DNA of 64,000 nucleotides from Geosiphon pyriformis (taxonomy: Eukaryota > Glomeromycota > Glomeromycetes > Archaeosporales > Geosiphonaceae). The stretch spans positions 208,769-272,768 of the forward strand of contig JAAOMT010000109.1 in assembly GCA_016748015.1 (NCBI GenBank). The letters are read 5' to 3'. The position numbers were made by a program, and so were the translations under genes. Positions 49,889-61,923 of this stretch are shown one piece after another (within the stretch, counting starts at the first letter, position 1; the number at the start of each line of letters is the position of its first letter). A model generated the notes under the pieces. It ran no database searches. It was given only the letters and a program-made list of their open reading frames with translations, and had not been told where the DNA came from.

Positions 49889-51437
49889 TCAGTTCATATC
49901 GTGATCTGGCTTCACTATCGTAACCTCCATAGTCCTAGAATTCTTCTCATTATCACAAGGCACCAAGAAGCTCAATAGCTCAACCAAAATTTCACTACTC
50001 ATAGGATACGATCTGGGATTACCTTCAACCTTCTTAAACCCCCCAGTTTTTCGAATTCTTGGAAAATTATCAACCACGTATTTCATTACAAATTCTTTGA
50101 TATCAGGCCATTTCCATGCAGATGAGAACAATATTTCGGCAGCGTTATTAGGGTTCAACTCGTGAAATATTTTGACCTTGGCTCTTTCTCTCAACTCGGT
50201 CACAATATATTTATCAGCAATTGCAAAAAGCTAAACACAAGAACGTAACATTAATTTTTCTCATTTAATAATTTGAAGCAGTTTCTAATTTAATCGCAGG
50301 AAAAACTTACATCGAAGGCAGTCTGATGTGAATCTTTTCGCTTTGAAAAAGTGACCTGGTCGGTATAAAGAAAGCGTAGCATTTCCAAGAAAGTCTGATG
50401 AAAAAAATCTGAAATATCTATCATATACCGAAATTGCCGTTCAGATTGTGCTGCATTGCCACTAGTTAGTTCGCCAGATATACTATTAGCGCGTGATTTA
50501 GTTTTCTCGCTCGAAGAAGTTGAAGTCACAGTTGAATCACTTGAATCACGCGTATGCCTTGTTGGCACCTGACGATTCGGTGGTTTTTTGAACTTTTTTG
50601 TTTCCGCCCATACACCTTCAAACATTTTTCGAAAGTATTCGGAACGACGTGACAGAATTCCACTATTAGCATAAATGATCCGGCCCTTCACGTTAAACTG
50701 AACATCCGCAGTTTCAGGATTGTTTAGTTGTTCACCCCATGCATCTGCAAGATCTTTTGCAGCTGGTCGCCCAGGTAAAGTCACGGAATGTGCAACTGTA
50801 CCGACATCTGCAACCTCAAAGTCTACACCGAATATAAGCTCACCATGAATTGGAAGTTCAGAACTATGACAAAAGTCTTTCCAGCCTTCAGACCCGTAGA
50901 AAAGAAGGTAAGATTTCAAGAGAAAATTTAATCACAATATAAGATTTTTATTATAAAGTTTCCAGCAGCCCAGAATCGTCCGAAAAAAATCCTACCGAAA
51001 CCACGTCGAGTAGCTGAAAACCCATTCAATTCAGCTTTTCCAACATCAATTTTCTTATTCGTTTTAGGATCTTTTAAGAATATAGTGGCGCCGTACATCT
51101 CTCGAGTTTTCCAGATCCCTGTTGTATTCTCTTCTTCCGGATTAGGTATTGCACGAAGACCAAGCGAGCAGAATTGTGGATGGTCTGGTGTTGACTAAGG
51201 AAACCAAATTAAATTAAAATTACTTATGAAGTACTAGACAAAAAATACATCATTAATCTAATGATCAAGAATCTAATCGTCATGTTTAAATTTTAATGTT
51301 CAAATTACCGGATTAAACACCAACTGCCAGAACATTTCGTTAGAAGTCGCAAATGGTGGACTGTACACATCACCAGCTAATTTTAGAACATTGTATATAC
51401 GAAACTCAAAGGCTGCTTTACATTTTAAATCCGTCAT
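49889..51437 (-). CDS. MATH-BTB protein D
   Basis: Minus-strand exons 51437-51309, 51194-50996, 50885-50311 and 50230-49889 give 414 residues. It is the fullest member of the set: MATH (FEFRIYNVLKLAGDVYSPPF, EMFWQLVF, FCSLGLRAIPNPEEE, MYGATIFLKDP, LNGFSATRRGFGW, GELIFGVDF), BTB (ADVQFNVKGRIIYANSG, LSRRSEYFRKMFEGVW, MLRFLYTDQVTF) with a long Ser/Thr-rich insert (about 40 residues), then the BACK-like part (IADKYIVTELRERAKVKIF, ILFSSAWKWPDIKEF). Introns are phase 0, 1 and 0. C and D lie only 1.46 kb apart on the same strand and probably arose by local duplication, although they are already well diverged. Confidence 0.85.
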
Positions 51438-53289
51438 ATTGAGAAATCTTAATTCTAAAGAAACTTGATATTAAAAGAAATTATTCAGCTGTTGGAAAAT
51501 AATTATAAATTTTTTTTCAATCATCCCTGTAAAATCATTAAATCATCAAATAAAGCGCGTGGAATTGGTACTATTTTTGGCTCAATTTTGGATATCCAAA
51601 CCAATCACGGATTAACCGGTCTACCAGCGCAAAGTTGCAAGCACTCCCCAGGGCATTCTACAATGTTACTTAAGTACAAAATTTCTAATACTCAACTTTA
51701 TCCATGTGTTCGGGTTGGGGACATGCAGTGAAGTTGTTGGGGCTTGTTTCACAGTATTTGTCACTTGTGCTGATAATCAGATACGATTATCATCATTGAT
51801 CAGAATAAAAACAAGTTATTATTAATAGAAAATTTGATCTTTATTGTGCGTGACGTTTTCACAGCTTCCCGCCTTGACGCATTTATGAGGACGAAAAATC
51901 CACCACTTGCAATTTCTTCCCAAGGTTCCCCCGCCAAGAGAATGCAAGTGCTCCCAGAACAATTTTTTAAAGAATAATTCTCTTTTTTTACCACACATTC
52001 AGGTTACCCATTATAGCAGCGGAGGATTCCCTAGCTCTTAAAGGGTGATCAGTTTTGAATAGTATAATAAACAGTTAAACCTCAAATAATGATAATTTCT
52101 TCTTTGATTAGCCATTTTCTGCTCTCAAAGATATCTGCTGTGACAATCCTTGTTTTATACAATAATTTTTGTTCTTAAGAATTCTTAAGATAAACCATTT
52201 CTAAGTTTAATTATTTTTAATAGATTATATTGCCCCAATTTTTCAAAATTTTTTGATTGCACCAACTTTTTTTTAAATAGAAGTTAATATCACTTTAATA
52301 TGCATAATAAAATAAAGTCTTTAATACATTTAATATAAAATAATCAGTTTTATTAATTTCAACAAAATAGGTAGTTACTCAATTCTAACATTATTTATTT
52401 TAAATTGAGAGGAATTTAATTTTTTAAACTTTTTTTTGTACAATTTTAAGCAATATGATTTTGCTTTTGATTATTAATTTTGACAATGAAAGTTAAAATA
52501 ATCAAATGCATCAAGAAATTAAATAATAAAAGTGTGCATAATTTTAATTTCAAATTTTAATTAATAACAGAATAAAACCCAAAAATAATTGAAACTGAAT
52601 ACATAAATAAAAAAAAAGATAGTGTTTTTAAAATACATATATTTTTATTAATATTAGTATTTATATATTTGTATTAATAACTAAAATAAGTTTATATTTT
52701 TGTTTTTAAATAAATATAAGAATATATATATAATTATGTTTTAAGAAAAAATATATTAATATAATTATTAAAAAAATTATTCACTCTATTTATATTTTTA
52801 TTTATACACAAATTGCAATTTTATCCTTATATCGTTATTTTTATTATTATTTTGTGTATTTATTTAAACCAACTACAAGTTTTTAATATATATGTTTTTA
52901 ATAGTATATTTTTTAAAAAAAATTATTCATTTAGATTTTCATATTAGTATCTTGAATGAGTAAAAACATAAAATTTTATTAATAAAATCTTTAATGTAAT
53001 AATATATTATATTTGAGCATAATATATAAATTTGTTTTTTATTAATATTGTTAAAGTTTTTTTATGTTATTAAGTGTTGTAATTCTAATTAATTAGATTT
53101 ATATATTAATTAATAATATTTTTTTTTCTAAATTTTATTATTAAAACAAAAGATAAGAAAGAAATAGTTATTATTTTTTTTATAATAGTTAATAGTGTTA
53201 CAATTTAAAAAATTCTTTTAGTTGTAAAAATAGTTAAACAAAATATTATAAAAATTTTTAATTAATAACATAAAAACTAAATCAACTTT
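51438..53289. other. Intergenic, grading into AT-rich desert
   Basis: 51438-52050 is balanced, holds the promoter of MATH-BTB D and short frames without resemblance. From about 52180 the DNA is A/T tracts with no recoverable feature. Confidence 0.45.
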
Positions 53290-54080
53290 TTTTTCTAAAT
53301 AAATTACTAATTTAAATGGTATTTAAAAAACAATATTAAGCTTTTTTATGTGAAATTTATACTTCAAAGTTTTTTAAATATTGTTATTAAATGTGAATTT
53401 GTTGAAATTATTTTTCTTATTATTTTTTGTAATATTTTTTTAATCACATTTTTTGACAATTTTAACATATTTAATAAAGTTTTTATTAGTAGTAATATAC
53501 TTTAAAATTTTTGAATTTGTTTGTATAATATATTTAAAACCAAGTTGATTAATTTTTTTGATTTTATTATTTTTAAATTTAGTAATATAATTGCTTAAAT
53601 ACATGTTTTATTTTTTAATTACTTAATTTTAACTATATTTAAAGATATATTATTGTTATTTTAAGTTTTAATAAGCTTTGAATATTGCTATTGCTAAAAC
53701 TGATATTTTAAAAAGGAATTATATTTGGTAAAAACTTTTAAATATCAGTATTATTATAAGTATTAAGGTTTAAATTATCTGACTTTTGAATATTAAACTG
53801 TTTTTTGGTCTGTCAAAGTTTGTTTTTAAGCTATTTATTATGTTTAAAAAGTTTTTATAAACTAATTTTTTGGCTTTGTTTTTTTTATTAAAGTTATTAT
53901 TTTATCTGTTGTGTTTTATTTTATTATTATATTTAATAAAATATTTAAATTTAGATTAGATTTTTTGAAATCTAAATCGCAAAATTTAATTTCTTTAATG
54001 AAATTTTTAATAGAATTTTTTGGTGACTTAATTCATTTTTTTACTTATTTCTAAAAATAAATCCAATATAAAAATAAATA
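53290..54080 (+). mobile_element. Third ORF1-element relic, extremely AT-rich
   Basis: 53530-53600 follows the copy-1 stretch around 2900-2970 (AAAACCAAGTTGATTAAT against AAAGCTAAGTTGGTCAAT). 53725-53775 follows copy 2 around 4118-4165 (TTTTAAATAT...ATAAGTATTAARG). 53890-54050 resembles 4330-4450. Order and orientation agree with the copies at the left end, so this is a far more decayed member of the same family. No frame survives. Confidence 0.5.
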
Positions 54081-54346
54081 ACTAATTCTTTTTTTTGGAG
54101 ATTTAAGTTAATTTAAAAAAATATGATATATATTAATTAATTAATAAATAAAAAAATAGGTAGTTGTAAACTTGTAAAAAATAATATACTTGATTAATAT
54201 TATTATTTTGTTTTAATTAAGTTGTATTTATTTTAAATACTTAAATTCTTAATTATTTAATAATACATTTTTTTTATGAATTTATCATTTTTTTGTTGAT
54301 TTTTTAAAATATTATCCAAATATTATTCGAAATATTCAAAATTGTG

Positions 54347-54444
<98 letters not shown>
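54347..54444. repeat. (TAA)n microsatellite, about 98 bp
   Basis: About 32 uninterrupted ATA/TAA units. Its place 270 bp after the retroelement relic could make it an expanded 3' tail, but this is only a guess. Confidence 0.9.
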
Positions 54445-56736
54445 CAAAATGTGAAATAAAATAATAGAAATTAAGAATAATTTGTTTATTAGGCCAAATA
54501 TTAGCTTTTTAATATTTTTAATAAAATATATAAATATATTAAAAAATTCTTTTATTTTAAATAATTGTTTGCAATTTTTGTTTTTAAATTTTTTTGTTGT
54601 AAATACAATTGAAAGTTTAATTGATAATTCTGTTTACAATTTTTCACTGTTTTTTTTTTTCAAACTTCAAATTTTTAATTGAAAAAAATCAAATTGAAAT
54701 CAAAGATTTTATTTATAAGTGTGAAAAGTATGAAAATAAAACGGGAGACTAATATTTTAATTCTCTTTGTTTTATCGATATTGTTTCCACATGCAAAAAA
54801 AAACCAATATTAAAGAATTTTAATTTTGTATTTTTTTATGAGTAAATTGTGAAAAACCTTAGTTTTAAAATTTCACATTTCATTATCAATGCACTCAAAT
54901 TTTAGATTTTGAAAATGTTTAAAAATAAGAAAAATAAGAAAAAGTGGTTAAATATTTAAAAATTAATATTTGCCTAGTTCAGCCCAGCCATTGTATCTTT
55001 AATTTTACATTTGGATATATCCAAATCTTTACACTCCTCATTAAACCTTTTACCTTTTTCTTCTTTTTCACAAATGTCAAACTTGCCTGGACTTTCTCTT
55101 CTTGTCCTTGCTGTTGTTGTCAATCTATATATGCTGCTGACAGTTCTTTATTGATCTCTGTTCCTACATCCTGCAGATCAAGACAGTGTTAATTGCAAAA
55201 ATGTCGAATTGCAATAGTATAGATTGATGCGTTATTTTCTGAACCATGATAATTTTGGTGCTATTAAGATAGATGTGCCCGAGGAGGTCATAGACAAGTT
55301 CATAGTAGGCAACTATAGTCTATTAAATTGGAAGAGAGGCATAAGGATAATATTCACACAAATACAAATGTGAAAGTAAAGCTGGCTCGCAAGCCTGATC
55401 AAAGCTGAACTAGTCCCGAATCTGGTCAAACTAAACCGGGCTTCTGAACAATTTGATCCGGCTCGCAAACTACCACTGCGAGTCATGTGATTTATGTGAT
55501 TATTTATTAGATATACACAAACATGACTAATAATTCAAATAAAAAAGAAAGTTTTAAATATTTTGCTATTTGTTATAACTCAATTTTTTATACATTCTAA
55601 AAAGTATTCTCTTTTCTTGTATCTATGTAAAATATCGCTGTATTTTGAATTTTTTTAAAGTGAGTCCCTATATTAATGGGTAAATTACACTCAAGCAAAC
55701 GATATATATAATTTGAAATTTAGTGAAGTTTAGAGACAACATTCCAATTTTTCAAAACAAAAAAAAAGTTGTATCTCCTGTCATTCTTATAGGAAATAAC
55801 GTCATATACTAAGAACTTATATCACAAAGGAAAGTTTTTAATACGTGTATTGGGCAATGCTGTCAAATATTTTTCCCTGAACTAAATGAAGAAACCTATA
55901 AATTAGTTTAAGAAAGATTTCGAGTATTTATTTAGAAGGCGACTTGGAACTTTCAATATATAGTATGGGGATAGTTTTTGCTACTTGCTTGAGAAAAGAA
56001 ATTTTTTATGGTTTAAAATCTATATTTTAACTTTTAATTTTCTATTTAAAACGCTAATTTATCTCTTTTTCCTATATAAAAACGATAATCTTAAAACGGA
56101 GAAATCGGCGATAAATCTTATAATGGTAAAACTTCAAAAAAGATATATTACAATACCAATAATTGGTTATTGGTATTGTACACCATTTGCCTAAGCTTAT
56201 TTTTGCTTTTTTTAACATGTTATAATTAATAATAGTTCCTCTAGACACCTTAATTGTTTAATAGTCTGGTGTCAGAAAGTTCTGAAAATGATTAAATAAA
56301 AAATGAAACATTTATCGATAAAAATAATGCGGAAATACAAAAGTAATATAAAAAAATAAATCAATTGCTAATATATAATCGTGACAAAAAGATCTCGTTG
56401 GACGAAATCTACCTTTTACTCAATAATTATGAGCTAGGAACTAACTGTCGTTCATTCACTTTGAAGATAATGTATTGCATCCACAATTTGATGACTCACA
56501 TATTGCACATTTTTCCTAAGTCACAAAACAATGCTTAATATCGAAATAAATAAGAATTTTTACAAATTGAACTTTTTTTGTATTTTACAGAAATATCAAA
56601 TTGAATCTTGAAATCACGGATAATGCTATCAAAGATTTAAACGCGAAACTTTAAACATGCTTTCCTATATGTCTCTTCGAATTTTATAATTCAAGAATAA
56701 GAACTATAGAAAAACCTTCCTTCCATCATTTGATAG
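54445..56736. other. Intergenic, with a balanced-composition island at about 55030-55510
   Basis: The island contains a stretch readable as RYFLNHDNFGAIKIDVPEEV and VIDKFIVGNYSLLNWKRG (about 55230-55350) before stops; the peptide looks natural but no family was recognised. CT-rich tracts precede it. The rest is AT-rich. A hairpin lies at 56149-56180. Confidence 0.4.
56149..56180. repeat. Perfect inverted repeat, 14-bp arms, 4-nt loop
   Basis: Arms TACAATACCAATAA and TTATTGGTATTGTA flank TTGG. It could form a hairpin in DNA or RNA. No gene abuts it directly. Confidence 0.8.
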
Positions 56737-58066
56737 CTAATTTCTCTTTATTAAGATACGATTCAACAATCGCCTCTTCTTTCTTTCTCGCTTCACATCT
56801 TTACTCAAGATTTCACTCAGTGATCGACTGATGTAAATCGCTTTATCATTTGGAAGAAATTGTCGATATTCAGTACACACCTTATAAGGTATCCAACTCT
56901 CGATCATATCCTCACGAAGCCATTTCATTAGAATTTCCTCAATCTCATATATTGTTGGGCGTTTATTCGGATCTTCGTCCCAGCAATTTTTCATCAATTT
57001 AGCATAACAATCTGGTGTCTCTTGATCAATCGTCGGTCTTAAGCCATTGAGAATTTTCTGAACGAGAATACTGTCGTGCGGAAATTGGGCGAAGGGAGGA
57101 TCAGAGTACCGGGATGCAACTTCCCACATTATTATGCCGAAACTGTAAATATCAGCTTCAGGTGAATATTTTCCATATTGTAAGATTTCTGGGGCTAGGT
57201 ATGGAATGACTCCCCAAACTTCTCTGGGTTCCGTTGATGGGGGCAGATTTATGGGTCTACGCTGACCAATATCAGTAATCTTGAGATCAATTCCATAGGG
57301 ATCAGATAAAATATTTCCACAATGTAAATTTCCATGAACATATCCTTCTGTGTGTATTGATTCAAGACCACTTGCAAGACCTCCTAATAGTAGAATTTTC
57401 ATTCGCCAAGAGAAGTTTGTCCAGTTATATCGTAGTTCATGACTTAAGTTGCCTCCAGCTGCGTACCACATAACCAGAACCAAATCATTTGTTTTAGGGT
57501 CTTTTGAAAGACCGTAAATTCGACAAATATTATTGTTCCAAAGGGATTGTAAAATAAAGCGATTTATAGATTTCAGCTAAAGGATCAACAAAAAATGATT
57601 TTTTGCTGGAATTTAGTGCATCCGATACCCAAAAATGCAAAAAAAAATTAATTTTATTTCAATTCGATACCTCTGACAGAAAGCTTTCACATCCATCAGA
57701 TGAATTCCGAAAAGTTTTCAAAGCAACTTTAAGGCTTCCCCCTCGTTCCAATTTCTTCTTTGTCCTATCAAACCCGATCACCTTACCGCTCTTCCAATCA
57801 CACTTATCCACCCTTCCATATTGACCTTGACCTATCAGTTCAATATTTTTAAATTCAGTGTATGAAATCCATTCAAACCAAGGCCATTCGTCTAGCCATC
57901 CATTTCCAGCATTAATTTGGGCATTTCTGATAACTTCATCAATAAAACTATTTCCGCTTGTCCACGATGGAATATCACATGTTGGACAGATTTTTAATGT
58001 ATGATTCCAAACTTTATGACATTGAGAACAGTTTATAGCTTTAAGTTTTGATTCCTCTGGATGCAT
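56737..58066 (-). CDS. TKL-type protein kinase, probable pseudokinase
   Basis: Minus-strand exons 58066-57671 and 57576-56737 join in phase 0 to 411 residues. N-terminal Cys pairs C14/C17 and C27/C30 form a small zinc ribbon, then WTSGNSFIDEVIRNAQ and EWISYTEFKNIELIGQGQYGRVDKCDW. The ATP-site Lys is present (KVALKTF, K117), as is a candidate helix-C Glu (E132). The catalytic loop reads VHGNLHCGNIL (HGN at 213-215), so the HRD Asp is Asn. The DFG-equivalent is TDIG. The APE region (YLAPEILQYGKYSPEADIYSFGIIMWEVAS) and CWDEDPNKRPT are intact. Retained ATP-binding residues with a lost catalytic Asp argue for a pseudokinase or a very weak enzyme. The C-terminal tail is basic (KRERKKRRLLNR). It is the only uninterrupted kinase of the three here. 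Confidence 0.85.
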
Positions 58067-59549
58067 TTTTCATAAAAACGAAAAGTAACTTTTTAGAGAA
58101 TCAGATAAATGCATGAAAGACTGTATAAATATAAGGTTAATCCAAGATATTTAGATTAAACGAATTTTTTCAAACCAAACACTAATTTATGTACCACATA
58201 ATCAGCATTGGAAAGATGACCAATAAAAATTTCTATGCTATATTGCATGCAGTTAGTAATTTCATTTCCAAGTTTAGAGTTTTAAATTGCAGATTAAAAG
58301 CCACACATTTTTGAATTCGTTTTTTCAAAGGAACATATGATTTTGAATGATCATCGAAAATGTCTTTGCTAATCGAAATATTTATATTAGAGTTGCATAA
58401 TAAAAATCGCAATGAACCAGTTACAAGATCTTCAATTAATGAATTAATTAAAATACATAATAGAGCTCTTCTAGGAGTATAAATTTAGTTTGGTTCAAAA
58501 TTTCATCAAATTATTAAAATGTATCTTTATTTGTGAGGATATAAATATTTTCACATGCTGTGTGTTATTAATTACGAATATTTTTTAACAAAACGTACCA
58601 GTGAATGAAGACTTTGAACGCAAGATTTTATTTTTCAGGTAGTTTTTAGATTAAAAATTACGACCAATTAAAGGAAAAAGAATAAATTATAAAAAAATAA
58701 AGTGAATTATTCCTTTCTTTGAAAACTCTTTATATTCAGAAAATTGGTTTAATAGGAATTCAAGAGTGTAACTTTACACAATTTTCTTTTGGGTTGGGAC
58801 AAAAAAATTCAAGATATATATGATTTGGGAAAATTAAAAATGCATTTTATATAATAATAATCTTCTTTGTTAGTTTTTTCTGTAATTAAATTAATCGAAT
58901 GAAATAAATGGTATTGAAAGTACGTACCACTCAAAGTTGTAATATTTAGATGAACTGTGTATTATAAACAATAATTTAATGAATTTAAAAATTCATAACA
59001 ATAGATGTTAATAGAGTTTTGAAAAAGAAAAAAGTAAAAAGACAATAAAAATTTATTATAGAATACAAGATAAATTGGAAGGGACGTTTATCTTAAATTT
59101 TTTTTTCTGAAAAAAAAAACCCCCCTTTAAAAATTTAAAAGTTTTTAAAATAATATTTTGTAATTAATTTGTTTTATAAATTGAATTTGTGATTTTAATT
59201 TCAAATTTTATATATATTTCCGAAGATTGACTATTGTAAAAGAAAGTAATTTGTAAATAAATGCTTAAATTGATACCTATTTTTTATATAGATTTATTAA
59301 AAATTTAAAGCTTTAAATTTTTGGCGCAATCTTAAGTTATTTTGGGTTTAAATTTTTAACTTTGGGTCTTTGATTGGTGAACTTTTTGTGTGTACCAAAA
59401 GTTAAAAATTATTCTCCTGAAAAAATGTGTGTTCCAGATGCGAAAATTCTCGTAACTTTCCAAAATCATCTGGAACCAGTTTATAAGCAAAATGTTTAAA
59501 AATAAAGCGAGGGTTCTAAATAAAATGATTTACCAAATTGGAATTCAAA
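58067..59549. other. Intergenic, no gene seen
   Basis: Upstream region of the kinase, then AT-rich DNA with A and C homopolymers near 59108-59126. No frame is supported. Confidence 0.45.
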
Positions 59550-59833
59550 TTAAGTATGTCCTTTGATCGTCCATCGTGGGTCTTTTACGGGCTTACAAGG
59601 AGTAAAATAAAAACATTAAAATTTTACTTCCCGAGCCTAAAGATTAAGATTTGAAGATTTGATTGAAAACATCTTACCCAATGGCCTTTTGTACGTCTAT
59701 GCTGGTAAAGAGATTTATTGGTCTTGAACGTTTTTTTACACCAATTACAACAAAATTTCTTGCGAATTTTTTTGTTTCTTCGTTTTTTTAAATTTTCTTC
59801 ATCTTCATTATAAATCAAAAATTTGCGTGCCAT
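59550..59833 (-). CDS. Single C2H2 zinc-finger mini-protein
   Basis: Exons 59833-59678 and 59591-59550 (minus strand) join in phase 0 across a GTAAGATG...TTGTAAG intron to 65 residues. One C2H2 finger is seen: CCNWC, then KKTFKTNKSLYQH and HRRTKGH, preceded by a very basic stretch (KKRRNKKIRKKF) that could be a nuclear signal. The short second exon ends TIKGHT. One finger alone is unusual for specific DNA binding, so it may act as an RNA or protein binder or be a gene fragment. Without splicing, the frame would end 17 codons later. Confidence 0.55.
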
Positions 59834-60596
59834 TTGGTGTAACTTTTATGTATTTGCTGAGAAGAAATTTTGAAGTTATAATATATAGTTGTAGAGTCTT
59901 TGTTTTTTGTTTTGTTACAAGAGTCATCATTTACAGTATGTCATATGAAATATATTGATGGCACTATTGTTTTCTATATTAAGGATCATTCTTGTGGTTT
60001 AATCAAATTTATCAATGACGATATGAATGAAATTGTCCAAATATTTTATTCTCACACTTGAAAGCAAGATTAATTTCAAAGACAGCACATAAAAAAAGTT
60101 TAAAATTTTTATTATGTTGAGGTTGTAAAAGAATACCAAAATATTTAATAAAATTTCTGGATCAAAGTTCATTATCTAAATATAGTTATATTACTAGTCA
60201 TTAAGTCCAAACTTTTGCTAAAATGAAAATGCATAATCAAATTAATAAATGATTGAATTCTTAATAAAAGCTTTTCAACAGTAAATTTAAATATATCAGG
60301 TTTTATTTTTCATGTCTTTAATTCCATAATAACAATTATTCAAATATATTAAAATAAATTTATTTGTAAAATTAGAATCAAAAATAAAAATAATTCTTAA
60401 ATTAATTCTTGGACCCATTTTTTAAATGTTAAGGTTTTTAATTGTTTGAAGTTTAATATACGTTAAAATTTTTGAGATATCAAACAAAATCTTTGAAAAA
60501 TTTTTATGTTTATTGTAAAAATTAAGAAAACTTCTTAAAATATCCTCATATCACTTATTTTGAAACAATTTTTACACATAACTTAATTTTAAATAT
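59834..60596. other. AT-rich intergenic region
   Basis: No gene or repeat recognised. It is the left flank of the solo LTR. Confidence 0.45.
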
Positions 60597-61218
60597 TGTT
60601 ACGGTTGAAACTTTTACTTTTTACTTTTCATTTATTTACTTAATCATAGTTAGTTACATGTATTAGCCATTGATGTCATTAGTTAGCCACCCTATTTTTA
60701 GAAGTAGTCGTTGACTCGATCATTGACTTAGTCGTTGACTTGGTCATTGACTCTATCATTGACCTGATCATTGATCCCTTTTTAAGAGTATATAACTGAG
60801 ACTTCCCAAAGCTGTAGAAATACATCCACACTCAGATCAAATTCATTCAAAGCAAAGATCAATACAATCATATCAAACTCCTTTATTTCCTTTTCTTGAT
60901 TTGTATAATTGTTAGTTTTTGTGAAGTATATTGAATAAACATTTACTGAAAAGTACAACTGATACCTGATATTGAGGCATAGAATTATACCAGTGTATTA
61001 TCTTTTGTTGACAGTACAAACTAACCCTCTACCTTCAGATTTCTTTGTTACCTTTTTGGAAAGAATAGTGACAGAGATATTTATGAGACTGATCTCGCAT
61101 ATTGAATCCTTACTAATTTAATTTACTCATTAAAGTTGAATTACCCTTTTATTATTTTATTGTAATACAATACTGTTTTCCCTTGCTATCTATTAGCATG
61201 TTACCTTTGACTGTAACA
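60597..61218 (+). mobile_element. Solo LTR, about 622 bp
   Basis: The element begins TGTTACGG and ends CTGTAACA, giving short TG...CA inverted ends (TGTTAC/GTAACA). ATAT flanks both sides as a possible 4-bp target duplication. Inside, in order, are a 12-bp repeat array (60708-60778), a TATA box (GTATATAAC near 60788-60796) and an AATAAA signal near 60931. That is the U3-R-U5 order of a plus-strand LTR. No internal domain or second LTR is in the window, so it is either a solo LTR or one end of an element cut off by the assembly. Confidence 0.75.
60708..60778 (+). repeat. 12-bp tandem array in LTR U3 (TTGACT core)
   Basis: Six successive 12-bp units of the form TCRTTGACTYRR, such as TCGTTGACTCGA and TCATTGACTTAG. 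They lie about 10-80 bp upstream of the TATA box, which is the place for an enhancer array. Confidence 0.75.
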
Positions 61219-61923
61219 ATATAAATCTTACTAATCAAATTGTAAAAAAAGGGGTAAAGTTCAACAAAATTTACAAATTTCACTTTTTAAAATCAAAAGT
61301 CATGTAAAGTAAGATAGAATGGTCTCAACCAAATTTTCTTAAAAATTATCTATTGTGCTGTTTAATTAAAGAATTTGAGCCAATAATTTTAAATTTTTGT
61401 AAAGTTACTTTTGAAATTTTTTGATTTAATCTGCAAAATAATAATTTTTGGATAAAATTTTTTCAGCAAAAAATAATAATAAATGTTTAAAACTGCGGCC
61501 AGGCTTCCCTTTTTTATATAGTTAAGTTCAATACATAATAATGATGAAAGTTTTTCGCCCTAAAACTCAAATGCCTAACCGGAGGGGGGGGGGGGAGCCA
61601 ACATAAATAACTGTGTTTAAGGGCGCGTAAAAATTTTTGGATCATAAAATTTCAAATATTAGGCCCCTGAAAAAATCAAAAAAAGGGTCCAAAACACGTC
61701 CAAGTTTATATTTCAAAAAAAAGAAAAACAAATCATTCGATATAAAATCTGCTGACATCATCAATTTTTCTCATATTATATATACTCTTGCCGTAATTTA
61801 CAAATTTCAAAAGTCAGATTTCAAAAGTCAAATTTCAAACTCATAAAACTTAAACACGTACTATAAGCTTCATGTATCGTAGGGTTTACTACAAAAAATA
61901 CCTAAGGTTCTATAGTGATGAAG
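61219..61923. other. Intergenic up to a probable chimeric join
   Basis: AT-rich DNA with a G run at about 61584-61596. A short open stretch at 61637-61846 has no resemblance to a family. The segment ends at the adapter-like sequence at 61924. Confidence 0.45.

Noticed and set aside
54482-54682. Ile/Phe/Asn-rich frame
   Set aside because: Residue use is that of random AT-rich DNA; no start context or homology.
60708-60778. Plant W-box cluster (TTGAC)
   Set aside because: WRKY regulation is a plant feature; the repeats fit an LTR U3 array in a fungal genome.
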